Part shown: positions 1 to 6,371 of the stretch, piece after piece
Numbering within the stretch: position 1 is the stretch's first letter
How the letters are laid out: each line of letters opens with the position of its first letter
Assembly (NCBI GenBank): GCA_017538795.1
Contig: JAFYIE010000120.1
Span: 1-33,620, forward strand
Reading direction: 5' to 3'
DNA from: Bacteroidales bacterium
GTDB lineage: Bacteria > Bacteroidota > Bacteroidia > Bacteroidales > F082
Length of the DNA stretch: 33,620 nt
Made by a program: the position numbers and the translations under genes
Notes under the pieces: model-generated
Told to the model about the DNA's origin: nothing
The model's database searches: none
What the model saw: only the letters and a program-made list of their open reading frames with translations

Positions 1-295
1 CTAATCGCAACCTTATCTCCTTGAGTTTCACGACGTTGCCGGAGCTTCCGCGTCGCTATCCCGAAATTGCTGAGCACCTCGTTGTCGGACCGGAATCGGG
101 AGGCTCCATCCGCGAGATGTCTCGTCCTCTCACCTTGTGAAAGGATAAAGCTTTAATCTACTGTGCTTCGATTAAGCAGCGAGAGCGTAAGTATTTTCGC
201 CAATTAATTTTTTGCAGTCAAGATTTACGAGCGTCACTGCGAGGCTCGGTATGCTTACATAACCCTTCTACAAGCTGTCAAAACCGGTCAGCCCC
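1..295 (-). ncRNA. ssrA: tmRNA (transfer-messenger RNA), 5' part, 3' end outside the window
   Basis: tmRNA rescues stalled ribosomes and adds a degradation tag to the unfinished protein. On the minus strand the mature 5' end starts GGGGCTGACCGG at 295, matching the tRNA-like start of bacterial tmRNAs, and is followed by the conserved GTAAGCAT and CGTAAATC segments. The tag reading frame is at 201-172: GGC GAA AAT ACT TAC GCT CTC GCT GCT TAA, giving (A)GENTYALAA, close to the GExNYALAA tags known from Bacteroidetes. It is preceded by the A-rich GCAAAAAATTAATT stretch expected just before the resume codon. From 171 down to 1 lie the pseudoknot regions. The 3' tRNA-like half with the T arm should lie roughly 100 bases beyond the window edge. 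A 46-codon open frame on the plus strand (3-140) is a by-product of this RNA gene. Confidence 0.95.
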
Positions 296-328
296 AAGTT
301 ATGTGATTTCGATTCATCAAAAATCGTG

Positions 329-336
329 CAAAAGTA
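329..336 (-). promoter_or_regulatory. -7 promoter box of the tmRNA gene
   Basis: On the minus strand this reads TACTTTTG, a perfect Bacteroidetes TAnnTTTG box. It lies 33 bases upstream of the mature tmRNA 5' end at 295, so transcription would begin near 322 and leave a short leader for RNase P to remove. No clear upstream TTG element is visible. Confidence 0.7.
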
Positions 337-352
337 GTAAAAATTTCCGAAT

Positions 353-1501
353 TTAGAGATATTTTTTTACATCTTCTTCGGAGATTGTTGAGCCACAGAG
401 GATCACGAGACGTCCGACGACGTTTTGCAGTTCACGGATATTGCCGCTCCAATTCTGTCTTTTCAGTTCTTCGATGGCGTTTTGGGTGAAAGTAGGGATA
501 GGCTTGCCCATCTCGTTGGCGGCTTTCACCACGAAGCTATTAATTAATAAAGGTATGTCGTCGAGGCGTTCGCGCAGAGGCGGCACGCGCATTATTATCA
601 TGCTGATGCGGTGGTAAAGGTCTTCGCGGAAGTTGCCTTTTGCTATTTCTTCCTGCAGGTTTTTGTTTGTCGCCGCGATGACACGCACGTCGACTTTTAT
701 CTCTTCTTCGCCACCGACGCGGGTTATTTTGTTTTCCTGGAGCGCGCGAAGCACCTTAGCCTGCGCCGCCAGACTCATGTCGCCGATTTCGTCGAGAAAC
801 AGGGTGCCATTGTCGGCGAGTTCAAAAGAACCTTTTTTCTGTTTTATAGCGGAGGTAAATGCACCTTTTTCGTGTCCAAACAGCTGACTCTCGATAAGTT
901 CTGATGGGATGGCGGCGCAGTTGACCTCGATGAATGGATTGTCTTTTCGTGGACTTCTATCATGCAGCTGGCGTGCAACCAGTTCTTTGCCGGTGCCGTT
1001 TTCGCCGAGGATGAGGACACGGGCGTTGGTAGGAGCGACGCGCTCTATCATGGTGTACAACTCGTTCATTGCCCATGAGTCGCCAATCATCTCGTATTGC
1101 TTGCTTACCACGTTGCGAAGCTTTTTCGTCTCGTTGACAAGGCGGTTTTTGTCTAACGCATTGCGCAAAGTGATGAGCATGCGGTTGAGATCCATCGGTT
1201 TCTCGATGAAATCGTAGGCGCCTTTTTTTATGGCGTCGACGGCGATGTCGATTGTGCCGTGGCCGGATATTATGATTATTGGCGCGTCAGTGATGGTTTG
1301 AGCTTTTTCAAGAAACTCTATGCCGTCCATCTGAGGCATTTTTATGTCGCAGAAGATGGCGTCGAAGACGTTGTTGTTGAGCATCGGCAACGCTTCTATG
1401 GCGGAGGCCGCGTCGGCTATGGTGTAGCCTTCGTTTTCGAGAATGCTGCGCATGGCGCGACGGATGGCCGGCTCGTCGTCGATAATCAGAACTTTTGACA
1501 T
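353..1501 (-). CDS. Sigma-54-type response regulator (receiver + AAA+), no DNA-binding domain
   Basis: Response regulator of the NtrC/AtoC class, which uses ATP hydrolysis to open sigma-54 promoters. Residues 1-120 are a receiver domain with acidic residues D8/D9, phospho-acceptor D52 in CDIKMP, and K101. Residues 138-370 are the AAA+ domain: Walker A GENGTGK 166-172, the sigma-54 contact loop as GAFTSA (213-218; usual form GAFTGA), Walker B LFLDEI 234-239, and the arginine-finger stretch REDLYHR 292-298. The protein stops at 382 residues, right after the AAA+ lid, where most relatives continue to about 450 with a Fis-type helix-turn-helix. No such domain follows in the 58 bases between the stop and the tmRNA. 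The start codon shares one base with the stop of the upstream gene (TAATG), so the two are co-translated. No partner histidine kinase is in the window. Confidence 0.9.
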   Translation of the reverse strand: MSKVLIIDDEPAIRRAMRSILENEGYTIADAASAIEALPMLNNNVFDAIFCDIKMPQMDGIEFLEKAQTITDAPIIIISGHGTIDIAVDAIKKGAYDFIEKPMDLNRMLITLRNALDKNRLVNETKKLRNVVSKQYEMIGDSWAMNELYTMIERVAPTNARVLILGENGTGKELVARQLHDRSPRKDNPFIEVNCAAIPSELIESQLFGHEKGAFTSAIKQKKGSFELADNGTLFLDEIGDMSLAAQAKVLRALQENKITRVGGEEEIKVDVRVIAATNKNLQEEIAKGNFREDLYHRISMIIMRVPPLRERLDDIPLLINSFVVKAANEMGKPIPTFTQNAIEELKRQNWSGNIRELQNVVGRLVILCGSTISEEDVKKYL

Positions 1502-2205
1502 TAGAAGTTAGGTTTAAGATCAGATTTTTTATAGAAGTCGTCGATGATATTCACTGCTTCGTCGACGTTGTCAACCACATGGAAGAGGTCGAAGTCTTCT
1601 TCTTTTATCATCTTGTTTTCGAGAAGCGTGTTACGGAACCAGTCTACTAACGGGCCCCAGAACTCTTTGCCAAACATCACAACAGGGAATTGGGCTATTT
1701 TGTTTGTCTGCACGAGCGTTATGGCTTCCGACAGCTCGTCGATGGTGCCGAAACCGCCTGGAAATGCTATGAAACCTTGGGCGTAGCGCGTGAACATCGT
1801 CTTGCGGATGTAGAAATAGTCGAAATTGATAGACTTATCGCTGTCGATGTAAGGGTTGGAGTGTTGCTCGTGGGGCAGCACTATGTTGAGTCCGACGCTT
1901 TTGCCTCCGGCTTCGTGAGCACCTCTGTTGCCAGCCTCCATGATACCTGGGCCGCCGCCTGTGATAACGCCGAATCCTTTTTCAACGAGTTTAGTTGCGG
2001 TTTCTTCAGCGAGGAGATAATAAGGGTTGTCTTCTTTAATGCGTGCCGAGCCGAAAATAGCGACACAAGGGCCTATTCTCGAAAGCGTCTCGTAACCGTT
2101 GACGAACTCTGACATTATTTTAAAGACCGACCAGGAGTCGTTGGCTTTGGTGACTGTCCAGTTTCTTGTCTCAATAGCTTTTTTGATTTTATCTACAAAA
2201 TTCAT
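1501..2205 (-). CDS. LOG-family (TIGR00730) nucleotide phosphoribohydrolase
   Basis: Member of the LOG / lysine-decarboxylase-like Rossmann family; characterised members cleave nucleoside 5'-monophosphates to base and ribose 5-phosphate (cytokinin-activating type). The family signatures are visible: GGGPGIMEAGNRGA near residue 85 and PGGFGTIDE near residue 150, the usual nucleotide-binding and catalytic motifs. With the ATG at 2205 the protein has 234 residues, normal for the larger bacterial members. An in-frame TTG seven codons upstream lies inside the promoter box (2224-2231) and cannot be the start of the main transcript. The gene heads an operon with the response regulator, whose ATG overlaps its stop codon. 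The real substrate cannot be read from sequence; many family members are still annotated only as Rossmann fold proteins. Confidence 0.88.
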   Translation of the reverse strand: MNFVDKIKKAIETRNWTVTKANDSWSVFKIMSEFVNGYETLSRIGPCVAIFGSARIKEDNPYYLLAEETATKLVEKGFGVITGGGPGIMEAGNRGAHEAGGKSVGLNIVLPHEQHSNPYIDSDKSINFDYFYIRKTMFTRYAQGFIAFPGGFGTIDELSEAITLVQTNKIAQFPVVMFGKEFWGPLVDWFRNTLLENKMIKEEDFDLFHVVDNVDEAVNIIDDFYKKSDLKPNF

Positions 2206-2223
2206 GATAACTAAGATTTTTTG

Positions 2224-2231
2224 CAAAGATA
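2224..2231 (-). promoter_or_regulatory. -7 promoter box of the LOG-family/response regulator operon
   Basis: TATCTTTG on the minus strand, a perfect TAnnTTTG box. The expected transcription start near 2217 leaves a leader of about a dozen bases before the ATG at 2205, which supports that start over the in-frame TTG within the box. Confidence 0.7.
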
Positions 2232-2253
2232 TAAAAAATAATTATTGTTTTAG

Positions 2254-2349
2254 ATTTTTAATGTCATTCTCGAAATACTCTCAGTACCTTGGTGGTAAGT
2301 CGCATTTCTGCGAATGACATTAAAAATCATGGTGGTAGGTCGCATTTCT
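2254..2349. repeat. Intergenic inverted repeat with overlapping direct repeat
   Basis: A perfect 16-base inverted repeat has arms at 2254-2269 and 2312-2327 (ATTTTTAATGTCATTC and its complement). Overlapping it is a direct repeat with a 40-base period: ggtggtaagtcgcatttct at 2291-2309 and the same with one change at 2331-2349. It fills most of the 215-base gap between the LOG-family gene and tRNA-Gly. No reading frame or known RNA is recognised. It could be a decayed small repeat element; its edges resemble the TGTCATTC end of the repeat-like segment in murB, but this is only a short similarity. Confidence 0.6.
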
Positions 2350-2386
2350 CAAAGGGTATTAATAATCTTTTAAAAAAGATAATGTA

Positions 2387-2407
2387 TTGAAAAAATTAGT
2401 ATTTTTG
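2387..2407 (+). promoter_or_regulatory. Promoter of tRNA-Gly
   Basis: The -7 box TATTTTTG lies at 2400-2407, 13 bases before the tRNA. A TTGAAAAAA stretch begins at 2387, leaving a ten-base spacer. The same TTG-N10-TAnnTTTG layout precedes tRNA-Val and the DUF5606 gene. Confidence 0.7.
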
Positions 2408-2420
2408 CAGTCTGTTAGAG

Positions 2421-2493
2421 GCGGATTTAGCTCAGTTGGTAGAGCGGCAGCTTCCCAAGCTGCAGGTCGCGGGTTCGAGACCCGTAATCCGCT
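2421..2493 (+). tRNA. tRNA-Gly (anticodon CCC)
   Basis: A 73-base cloverleaf. The acceptor arms GCGGATT and AATCCGC pair fully. The D arm is GCTC/GAGC, the anticodon arm GCAGC/GCTGC encloses the loop TTCCCAA with anticodon CCC, and the T arm GCGGG/CCCGT encloses TTCGAGA. The discriminator base is T, as usual for bacterial glycine tRNAs. The CCA end is not encoded. It reads GGG codons and is probably a minor glycine isoacceptor. Confidence 0.95.
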
Positions 2494-2527
2494 CTGAAAT
2501 AATTTTTAAAAATAAATGTCGGGTGTA

Positions 2528-2548
2528 TTGAAAAAAGCAGTACTTTTG
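2528..2548 (+). promoter_or_regulatory. Promoter of tRNA-Val
   Basis: TTGAAAAAA begins at 2528 and TACTTTTG lies at 2541-2548, again ten bases apart. tRNA-Val therefore has its own promoter rather than depending on tRNA-Gly. Confidence 0.7.
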
Positions 2549-2570
2549 CACTCGCAAAAATGAGGCGATT

Positions 2571-2645
2571 GGAAGCTTAGCTCAGTTGGTTCAGAGCGCC
2601 TGCCTTACAAGCAGGAGGTCGCTGGTTCGAACCCAGCAGTTTCCA
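2571..2645 (+). tRNA. tRNA-Val (anticodon TAC)
   Basis: A 75-base cloverleaf. The acceptor arms GGAAGCT and AGTTTCC pair with one G-T wobble, the D arm is GCTC/GAGC, the anticodon arm CCTGC/GCAGG encloses CTTACAA with anticodon TAC, and the T arm GCTGG/CCAGC encloses TTCGAAC. The discriminator is A. The CCA end is not encoded. It is followed at once by the terminator. Confidence 0.95.
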
Positions 2646-2654
2646 CAAAAAAAA

Positions 2655-2679
2655 GGACTCCAATTGGAGTCCTTTTTTT
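2655..2679. terminator. Bidirectional rho-independent terminator
   Basis: A perfect seven-base stem, GGACTCC / GGAGTCC with loop AATT, is flanked by an A run on the left and seven T on the right. It can end both the plus-strand tRNA-Val transcript and the minus-strand type IX cargo gene, whose stop codon is at 2687. Confidence 0.9.
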
Positions 2680-2686
2680 ATTAAAA

Positions 2687-4567
2687 CTATCTCACAATCT
2701 TTCTGGTTGTTATCTTTCCGCTTTGCGTCACACCTTTTATAATATAAATACCTTGATTCAAATTTTGAATTTCGGTGGTGTGGAGTCGTTGTCCGTTGAG
2801 GTTGTAGATTTCAATCACGTTGACGATTTCCTCATATTCTATTTCTGATACAGATTCATGGTTTGGAATTTCGATGAGGATATAATCGTCGCCGCTTGGC
2901 GTGAGAGCGAAATCCGACTCGCAGTCTTCATATACCGCACTGAGTTTGAAGATATAGTCGCCTGGCTCCAGTTCTTGATAATATGAGGTGTATTCGCCGT
3001 CGATTTCAATGATTCCCTTGACACCCTCTATATATAAATTATAGTGTAGTGGTTGTGTCTCAGGCGCAGTCCATGAAACTACGGCTGCACTGATGCCAGT
3101 CTCGGCGTTGTAGTAAGCCTCGCCTTCGAAGTTGGTAGGAGGGTAGCATGGTGTCGGAGGGGTAGGAGGTGTCACTTCGCCCATCTCGCCATTCTGACCG
3201 ATATTTTGTCCATACATTCCGCCGGGGCCGCCACCGGTTACGGAATTGGTTGAGTTGATCCATGTGATGATGTTCTGTCCACCGTAGAATCCGGAGCTGT
3301 TTCTGCAGCTTGTTTTGTCGTATGTCGTCGAGCTCATCTGGGTGTTCCACAAGGAGTTGCCATCCATGTCGAAGCCTTGTGCCTCAACGGTGGCCATGCT
3401 TCCGCCGCCAGCGCTTTTGAAATAAGTTATAGCGAAACCGTCGCCGTATTCGAAAGCGTCGATATTATATCCGCCACAAGGGCTGGTGCCGTTGTCAAGC
3501 ACGAGGATACCTTCGCCCCATAATCTCTCGCCGTATGATGTGATGCGGTTGGTATAAATTTTACATTGTGATTGATAAGCATCGTCAGTTTGTTCGTAGA
3601 CGAGGATGATATCGTGGCTGTTAGGGTCGACGGTGGCGCTTGCTGTGATATACAAGTTGTTGTTGTCAGGTGAGTGTACCGCTGCTCCGTTGGTATCCAT
3701 GATGGTTGAGTTACCATTTTGATCGAAGTGGAACACATATACGTTGAAGTTGTACATTGCCGGATGCCAGATGTAGATATAGCCGCCGCCCATGCCGTCG
3801 GAGATGGCGTAATGGATGTATGTCGACTGGAATGTCTGTTCCGACATCAAAAGAGTCTCAGGACTGAATTGTGTACCATCTGTATTGTAACCTGCGACGT
3901 AAATAGATTTGTTGGTGTACATGCCGTTGCCAAGTTTCTCGTAAGTCACGAAGACCTTGTTGTCGGTGCCGAGAGTGAGTTTTCCGAACATGCATTTTTG
4001 TCCGCCGGCGTCGGAGATTGTTATGACTGAACCTGTGGTCTCATTGATATACTGCAGGTAAAGATTCTGGTAGTCGAAGCCCAGAGCCCAGATGCCGCCG
4101 TCGTCGGTGGCGATGACCTCGGCGCGTGAGAATCCGAGGCCTCCGAAGAGCTGTACGCCTTGTTCGCCCCAAGGGAAGGTGCCGTCGGGGTTGATTTTCA
4201 CTGCGTAGGTGAAGCCGTCGTAAACTGCGAAGCAGCTCACCACGCCGCCGTCGGTAGTAGTCGTCATGGCAACGCCTTCCGACATCGATGAGAACTCATG
4301 TCCTGCGATGTGGATACCATTAGCACCCCATTGCGGTTCGCCGGCGAAGTTGAGGCGCTGCAAGTTTGGTGACCATCCGTTGCCGCCCACGAAACTCATC
4401 CATTGAACATAGGTGTCGCCGGTGTTATGGTTGGTGGCAAGATAAATCTCGCCTGCATCACCAGAAGTGTTGGCGATGAAAGTGTTAGTAGATGGGTTGT
4501 TGACCCACTGGGCTTTAACAGTAAATGCTACTGCCAAAGCTAAAAACGTAAAGAATAATTTTTTCAT
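2687..4567 (-). CDS. Secreted protein with type IX secretion C-terminal domain
   Basis: Predicted extracellular or cell-surface protein of 626 residues; specific function not recognised. It begins MKKLFFTFLALAVAFTVKAQ, a typical signal peptide. The large middle part is rich in Gly, Asn, Tyr and Trp with repeating patterns (such as TTDGG and ATDDGGIWALG), suggesting a beta-propeller-like fold. A fibronectin type III-like segment starting CYPPTNF lies in the last third. The last 70 or so residues match a type A sorting domain (IYNLNGQRL, then NQGIYIIKG and a basic end TTRKIVR), which directs export through the type IX system. The frame stays open for 29 more codons upstream, but a promoter box lies at 4589-4596 and the signal peptide fixes the start at 4567. 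It is transcribed alone and ends at the shared terminator. Confidence 0.85.
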   Translation of the reverse strand: MKKLFFTFLALAVAFTVKAQWVNNPSTNTFIANTSGDAGEIYLATNHNTGDTYVQWMSFVGGNGWSPNLQRLNFAGEPQWGANGIHIAGHEFSSMSEGVAMTTTTDGGVVSCFAVYDGFTYAVKINPDGTFPWGEQGVQLFGGLGFSRAEVIATDDGGIWALGFDYQNLYLQYINETTGSVITISDAGGQKCMFGKLTLGTDNKVFVTYEKLGNGMYTNKSIYVAGYNTDGTQFSPETLLMSEQTFQSTYIHYAISDGMGGGYIYIWHPAMYNFNVYVFHFDQNGNSTIMDTNGAAVHSPDNNNLYITASATVDPNSHDIILVYEQTDDAYQSQCKIYTNRITSYGERLWGEGILVLDNGTSPCGGYNIDAFEYGDGFAITYFKSAGGGSMATVEAQGFDMDGNSLWNTQMSSTTYDKTSCRNSSGFYGGQNIITWINSTNSVTGGGPGGMYGQNIGQNGEMGEVTPPTPPTPCYPPTNFEGEAYYNAETGISAAVVSWTAPETQPLHYNLYIEGVKGIIEIDGEYTSYYQELEPGDYIFKLSAVYEDCESDFALTPSGDDYILIEIPNHESVSEIEYEEIVNVIEIYNLNGQRLHTTEIQNLNQGIYIIKGVTQSGKITTRKIVR

Positions 4568-4588
4568 AGTTATGATGTTTGAACCATG

Positions 4589-4596
4589 CAAAGATA
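4589..4596 (-). promoter_or_regulatory. -7 promoter box of the type IX cargo gene
   Basis: TATCTTTG on the minus strand, about 22 bases upstream of the ATG at 4567. This gives a very short leader and rules out the longer open frame. Confidence 0.65.
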
Positions 4597-4635
4597 TAAA
4601 ATTAAAATGAGAAATGCAAGAAAAAAATAAAATAG

Positions 4636-4728
4636 CCATTAGTAAAAAAGCCATTAGCCATTAGAAATTAACAAATACAGCTAATTCTAATGGCTAACGG
4701 CTAATAGCTAATGACTAAAACCTAATGG
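4636..4728. repeat. Heptanucleotide tandem repeats in inverted orientation (large hairpin)
   Basis: The right arm, 4687-4728, consists of six consecutive heptamers of the form CTAAnnn (CTAATGG, CTAACGG, CTAATAG, CTAATGA, CTAAAAC, CTAATGG), ending one base before the MFS gene's stop codon. The left arm holds three copies of the complementary CCATTAG at 4636-4642, 4651-4657 and 4658-4664. The arms can fold into a long hairpin in RNA from either strand and could end or protect the MFS transcript. Short tandem heptamers are a known class of bacterial repeat and are prone to slippage. Confidence 0.8.
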
Positions 4729-4729
4729 T

Positions 4730-6346
4730 TTATTCCTTGATGTTAGGCTCTTCCAAGCCGAGGTGTTTCTTCTTGTCAACAGCCTTGAGGTAGATGCCGA
4801 TGAGCAATGCAGCGATGCCGAGGCAGGCAAGCATCACCAGCGCCCAGGTGTAGTTGAGTTCGTGTGCGAGAGCACCTTCTGGGTTGGTTGAGGTAAGCAC
4901 CTTACCGATGAGCAATGGGAACAGCCACAGGCCGATGTTCTGGATCCAGAAGATGAGAGCATAGGCTGAACCGATGATCTTCTCGTCGACGAGCTTCGGC
5001 ACGCTTGGCCACAATGCTGCAGGAACGAGTGAGAATGATGCACCCAAAACCAAGATTGTGATGTAAGCCACGATGGTTCCACCTGCTGCGTTGCCTTTGA
5101 ACATTGGCAGGATGAATGCGAATGTGAGGTGGCAGATTACCAGGAGGATAGAACCGATCATGAGCATTGAAGCGGCTTTACCTTTATGGTCGACGTAGTT
5201 GCCGAGGATAGGAGTGATAGCTACTGCGAGGAGCGGGAACACTGCGAAGATTGTCTCGGCTGTGCCACGCATGTAACCCATGTAGCAGTAAACCACGAGG
5301 GCTATGACAGCCATTCCCATCAAACCGTATTTCATCGACTTGTTGGTCTTGATGAAGTTGCTTGCGAATGAGCAGACAGCGACGAGCAGCATCACGATGT
5401 ATTGAACTATAGTCACTGAGTTGCTTGCCCAGAAGCCTGTGCCAGGGTTAAGTGTGAGGTTGCACTGAAGCATGTTGACAGCGTATTTCTGGAATGGGAA
5501 GATTGCTGAGTAGTAAAGCACGCAGAGCAATGCCACGAGCCAGAATCCGAGGCTTGACAAAATCTTGCCTATGTCGCTGATCTTGAATGGGTCGTCTTTT
5601 TCTTCGGCCTCGCCGGTCTGAGCGTCGAGTTTCTTATCCATGAAGAAATAAACCACAAACATGATGAGGGCGATGCAGAGAAGCACCACGCCGAATGCCA
5701 CTGAACGGCTGACGTTGATTTCTTCGCCGAGTTTTGCGAAATAAGGTGAGAAGATCATGCAGGTGGCGACGCCGAGACGAGCCAATGCCATCTCAGAACC
5801 CATTGCCAATGCTGTTTCACGACCTTTGAACCATTTCACGATACCACGGCTGACGGTGATACCTGCCATTTCAGCGCCGCAACCGAAAATCATGAAGCCG
5901 ATACCTGCAACCTTAGCTGAAGCCGGCATGCCTCTGTAGAAAGGAGAAACGCCTAATTCTTCAAAGAGAGGGATGTAGTTGAGGTTTTCGTTGAACCACA
6001 ACTCGGCGCCGCTTCCACCAAAGTTTTCGTGGATGGCGTAATACTTGATGAGACCGCCAACGAGCATCACAACACCGGATAAAACCGCTGTGAAACGAAC
6101 GCCCATCTTGTCGAGGATGATACCTGCGAAGATGAGGAAGAACACGAAGACGTTGAGGAATGTCTCAGAACCCTGCATGGTGCCGAATGCCGAGCTGTCC
6201 CAACCGCGGTGAGTCTGCATCAAGTCTTTAATAGGTGACAAAATGTCCATGAAGATGTAGGCGCAGAACATCGCCAGCGCCAACAGCAGCAAAGCAGTCC
6301 ATCTCATGGCTGCATTGTCGCGAAGTGTTTGAAATTTTTCTGTCAT
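4730..6346 (-). CDS. MFS transporter
   Basis: A 538-residue inner-membrane protein of the major facilitator superfamily with about twelve hydrophobic helices. The N-terminal helix starts near residue 16 (WTALLLLALAMFCAYIFMD), and there is the usual cytoplasmic central loop (around 235-255, rich in Asp, Glu and Lys). A charged periplasmic insertion lies between helices 3 and 4 (about residues 100-145). The stretch around LVPAALWPSVPKLV in the second half resembles the MFSD1-like branch, whose animal member exports dipeptides; this is a resemblance from memory and the substrate is not established. It starts 25 bases after the M16 peptidase stop codon on the same strand with no promoter box between, so both are probably one transcript, which would fit peptide handling. 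It ends in the heptamer hairpin. Confidence 0.85.
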   Translation of the reverse strand: MTEKFQTLRDNAAMRWTALLLLALAMFCAYIFMDILSPIKDLMQTHRGWDSSAFGTMQGSETFLNVFVFFLIFAGIILDKMGVRFTAVLSGVVMLVGGLIKYYAIHENFGGSGAELWFNENLNYIPLFEELGVSPFYRGMPASAKVAGIGFMIFGCGAEMAGITVSRGIVKWFKGRETALAMGSEMALARLGVATCMIFSPYFAKLGEEINVSRSVAFGVVLLCIALIMFVVYFFMDKKLDAQTGEAEEKDDPFKISDIGKILSSLGFWLVALLCVLYYSAIFPFQKYAVNMLQCNLTLNPGTGFWASNSVTIVQYIVMLLVAVCSFASNFIKTNKSMKYGLMGMAVIALVVYCYMGYMRGTAETIFAVFPLLAVAITPILGNYVDHKGKAASMLMIGSILLVICHLTFAFILPMFKGNAAGGTIVAYITILVLGASFSLVPAALWPSVPKLVDEKIIGSAYALIFWIQNIGLWLFPLLIGKVLTSTNPEGALAHELNYTWALVMLACLGIAALLIGIYLKAVDKKKHLGLEEPNIKE

Positions 6347-6371
6347 ATCAATTAAAATTTAAAATTCAAAA

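Noticed and set aside
3-140. Open frame of 46 codons on the plus strand at the window start, looking like the end of a protein gene
   Set aside because: It lies wholly within the tmRNA gene on the other strand and matches no family I recognise.
4636-4728. Possible CRISPR array because of regularly repeated short units
   Set aside because: The units are seven bases long and contiguous, with no unique spacers and no cas genes nearby.
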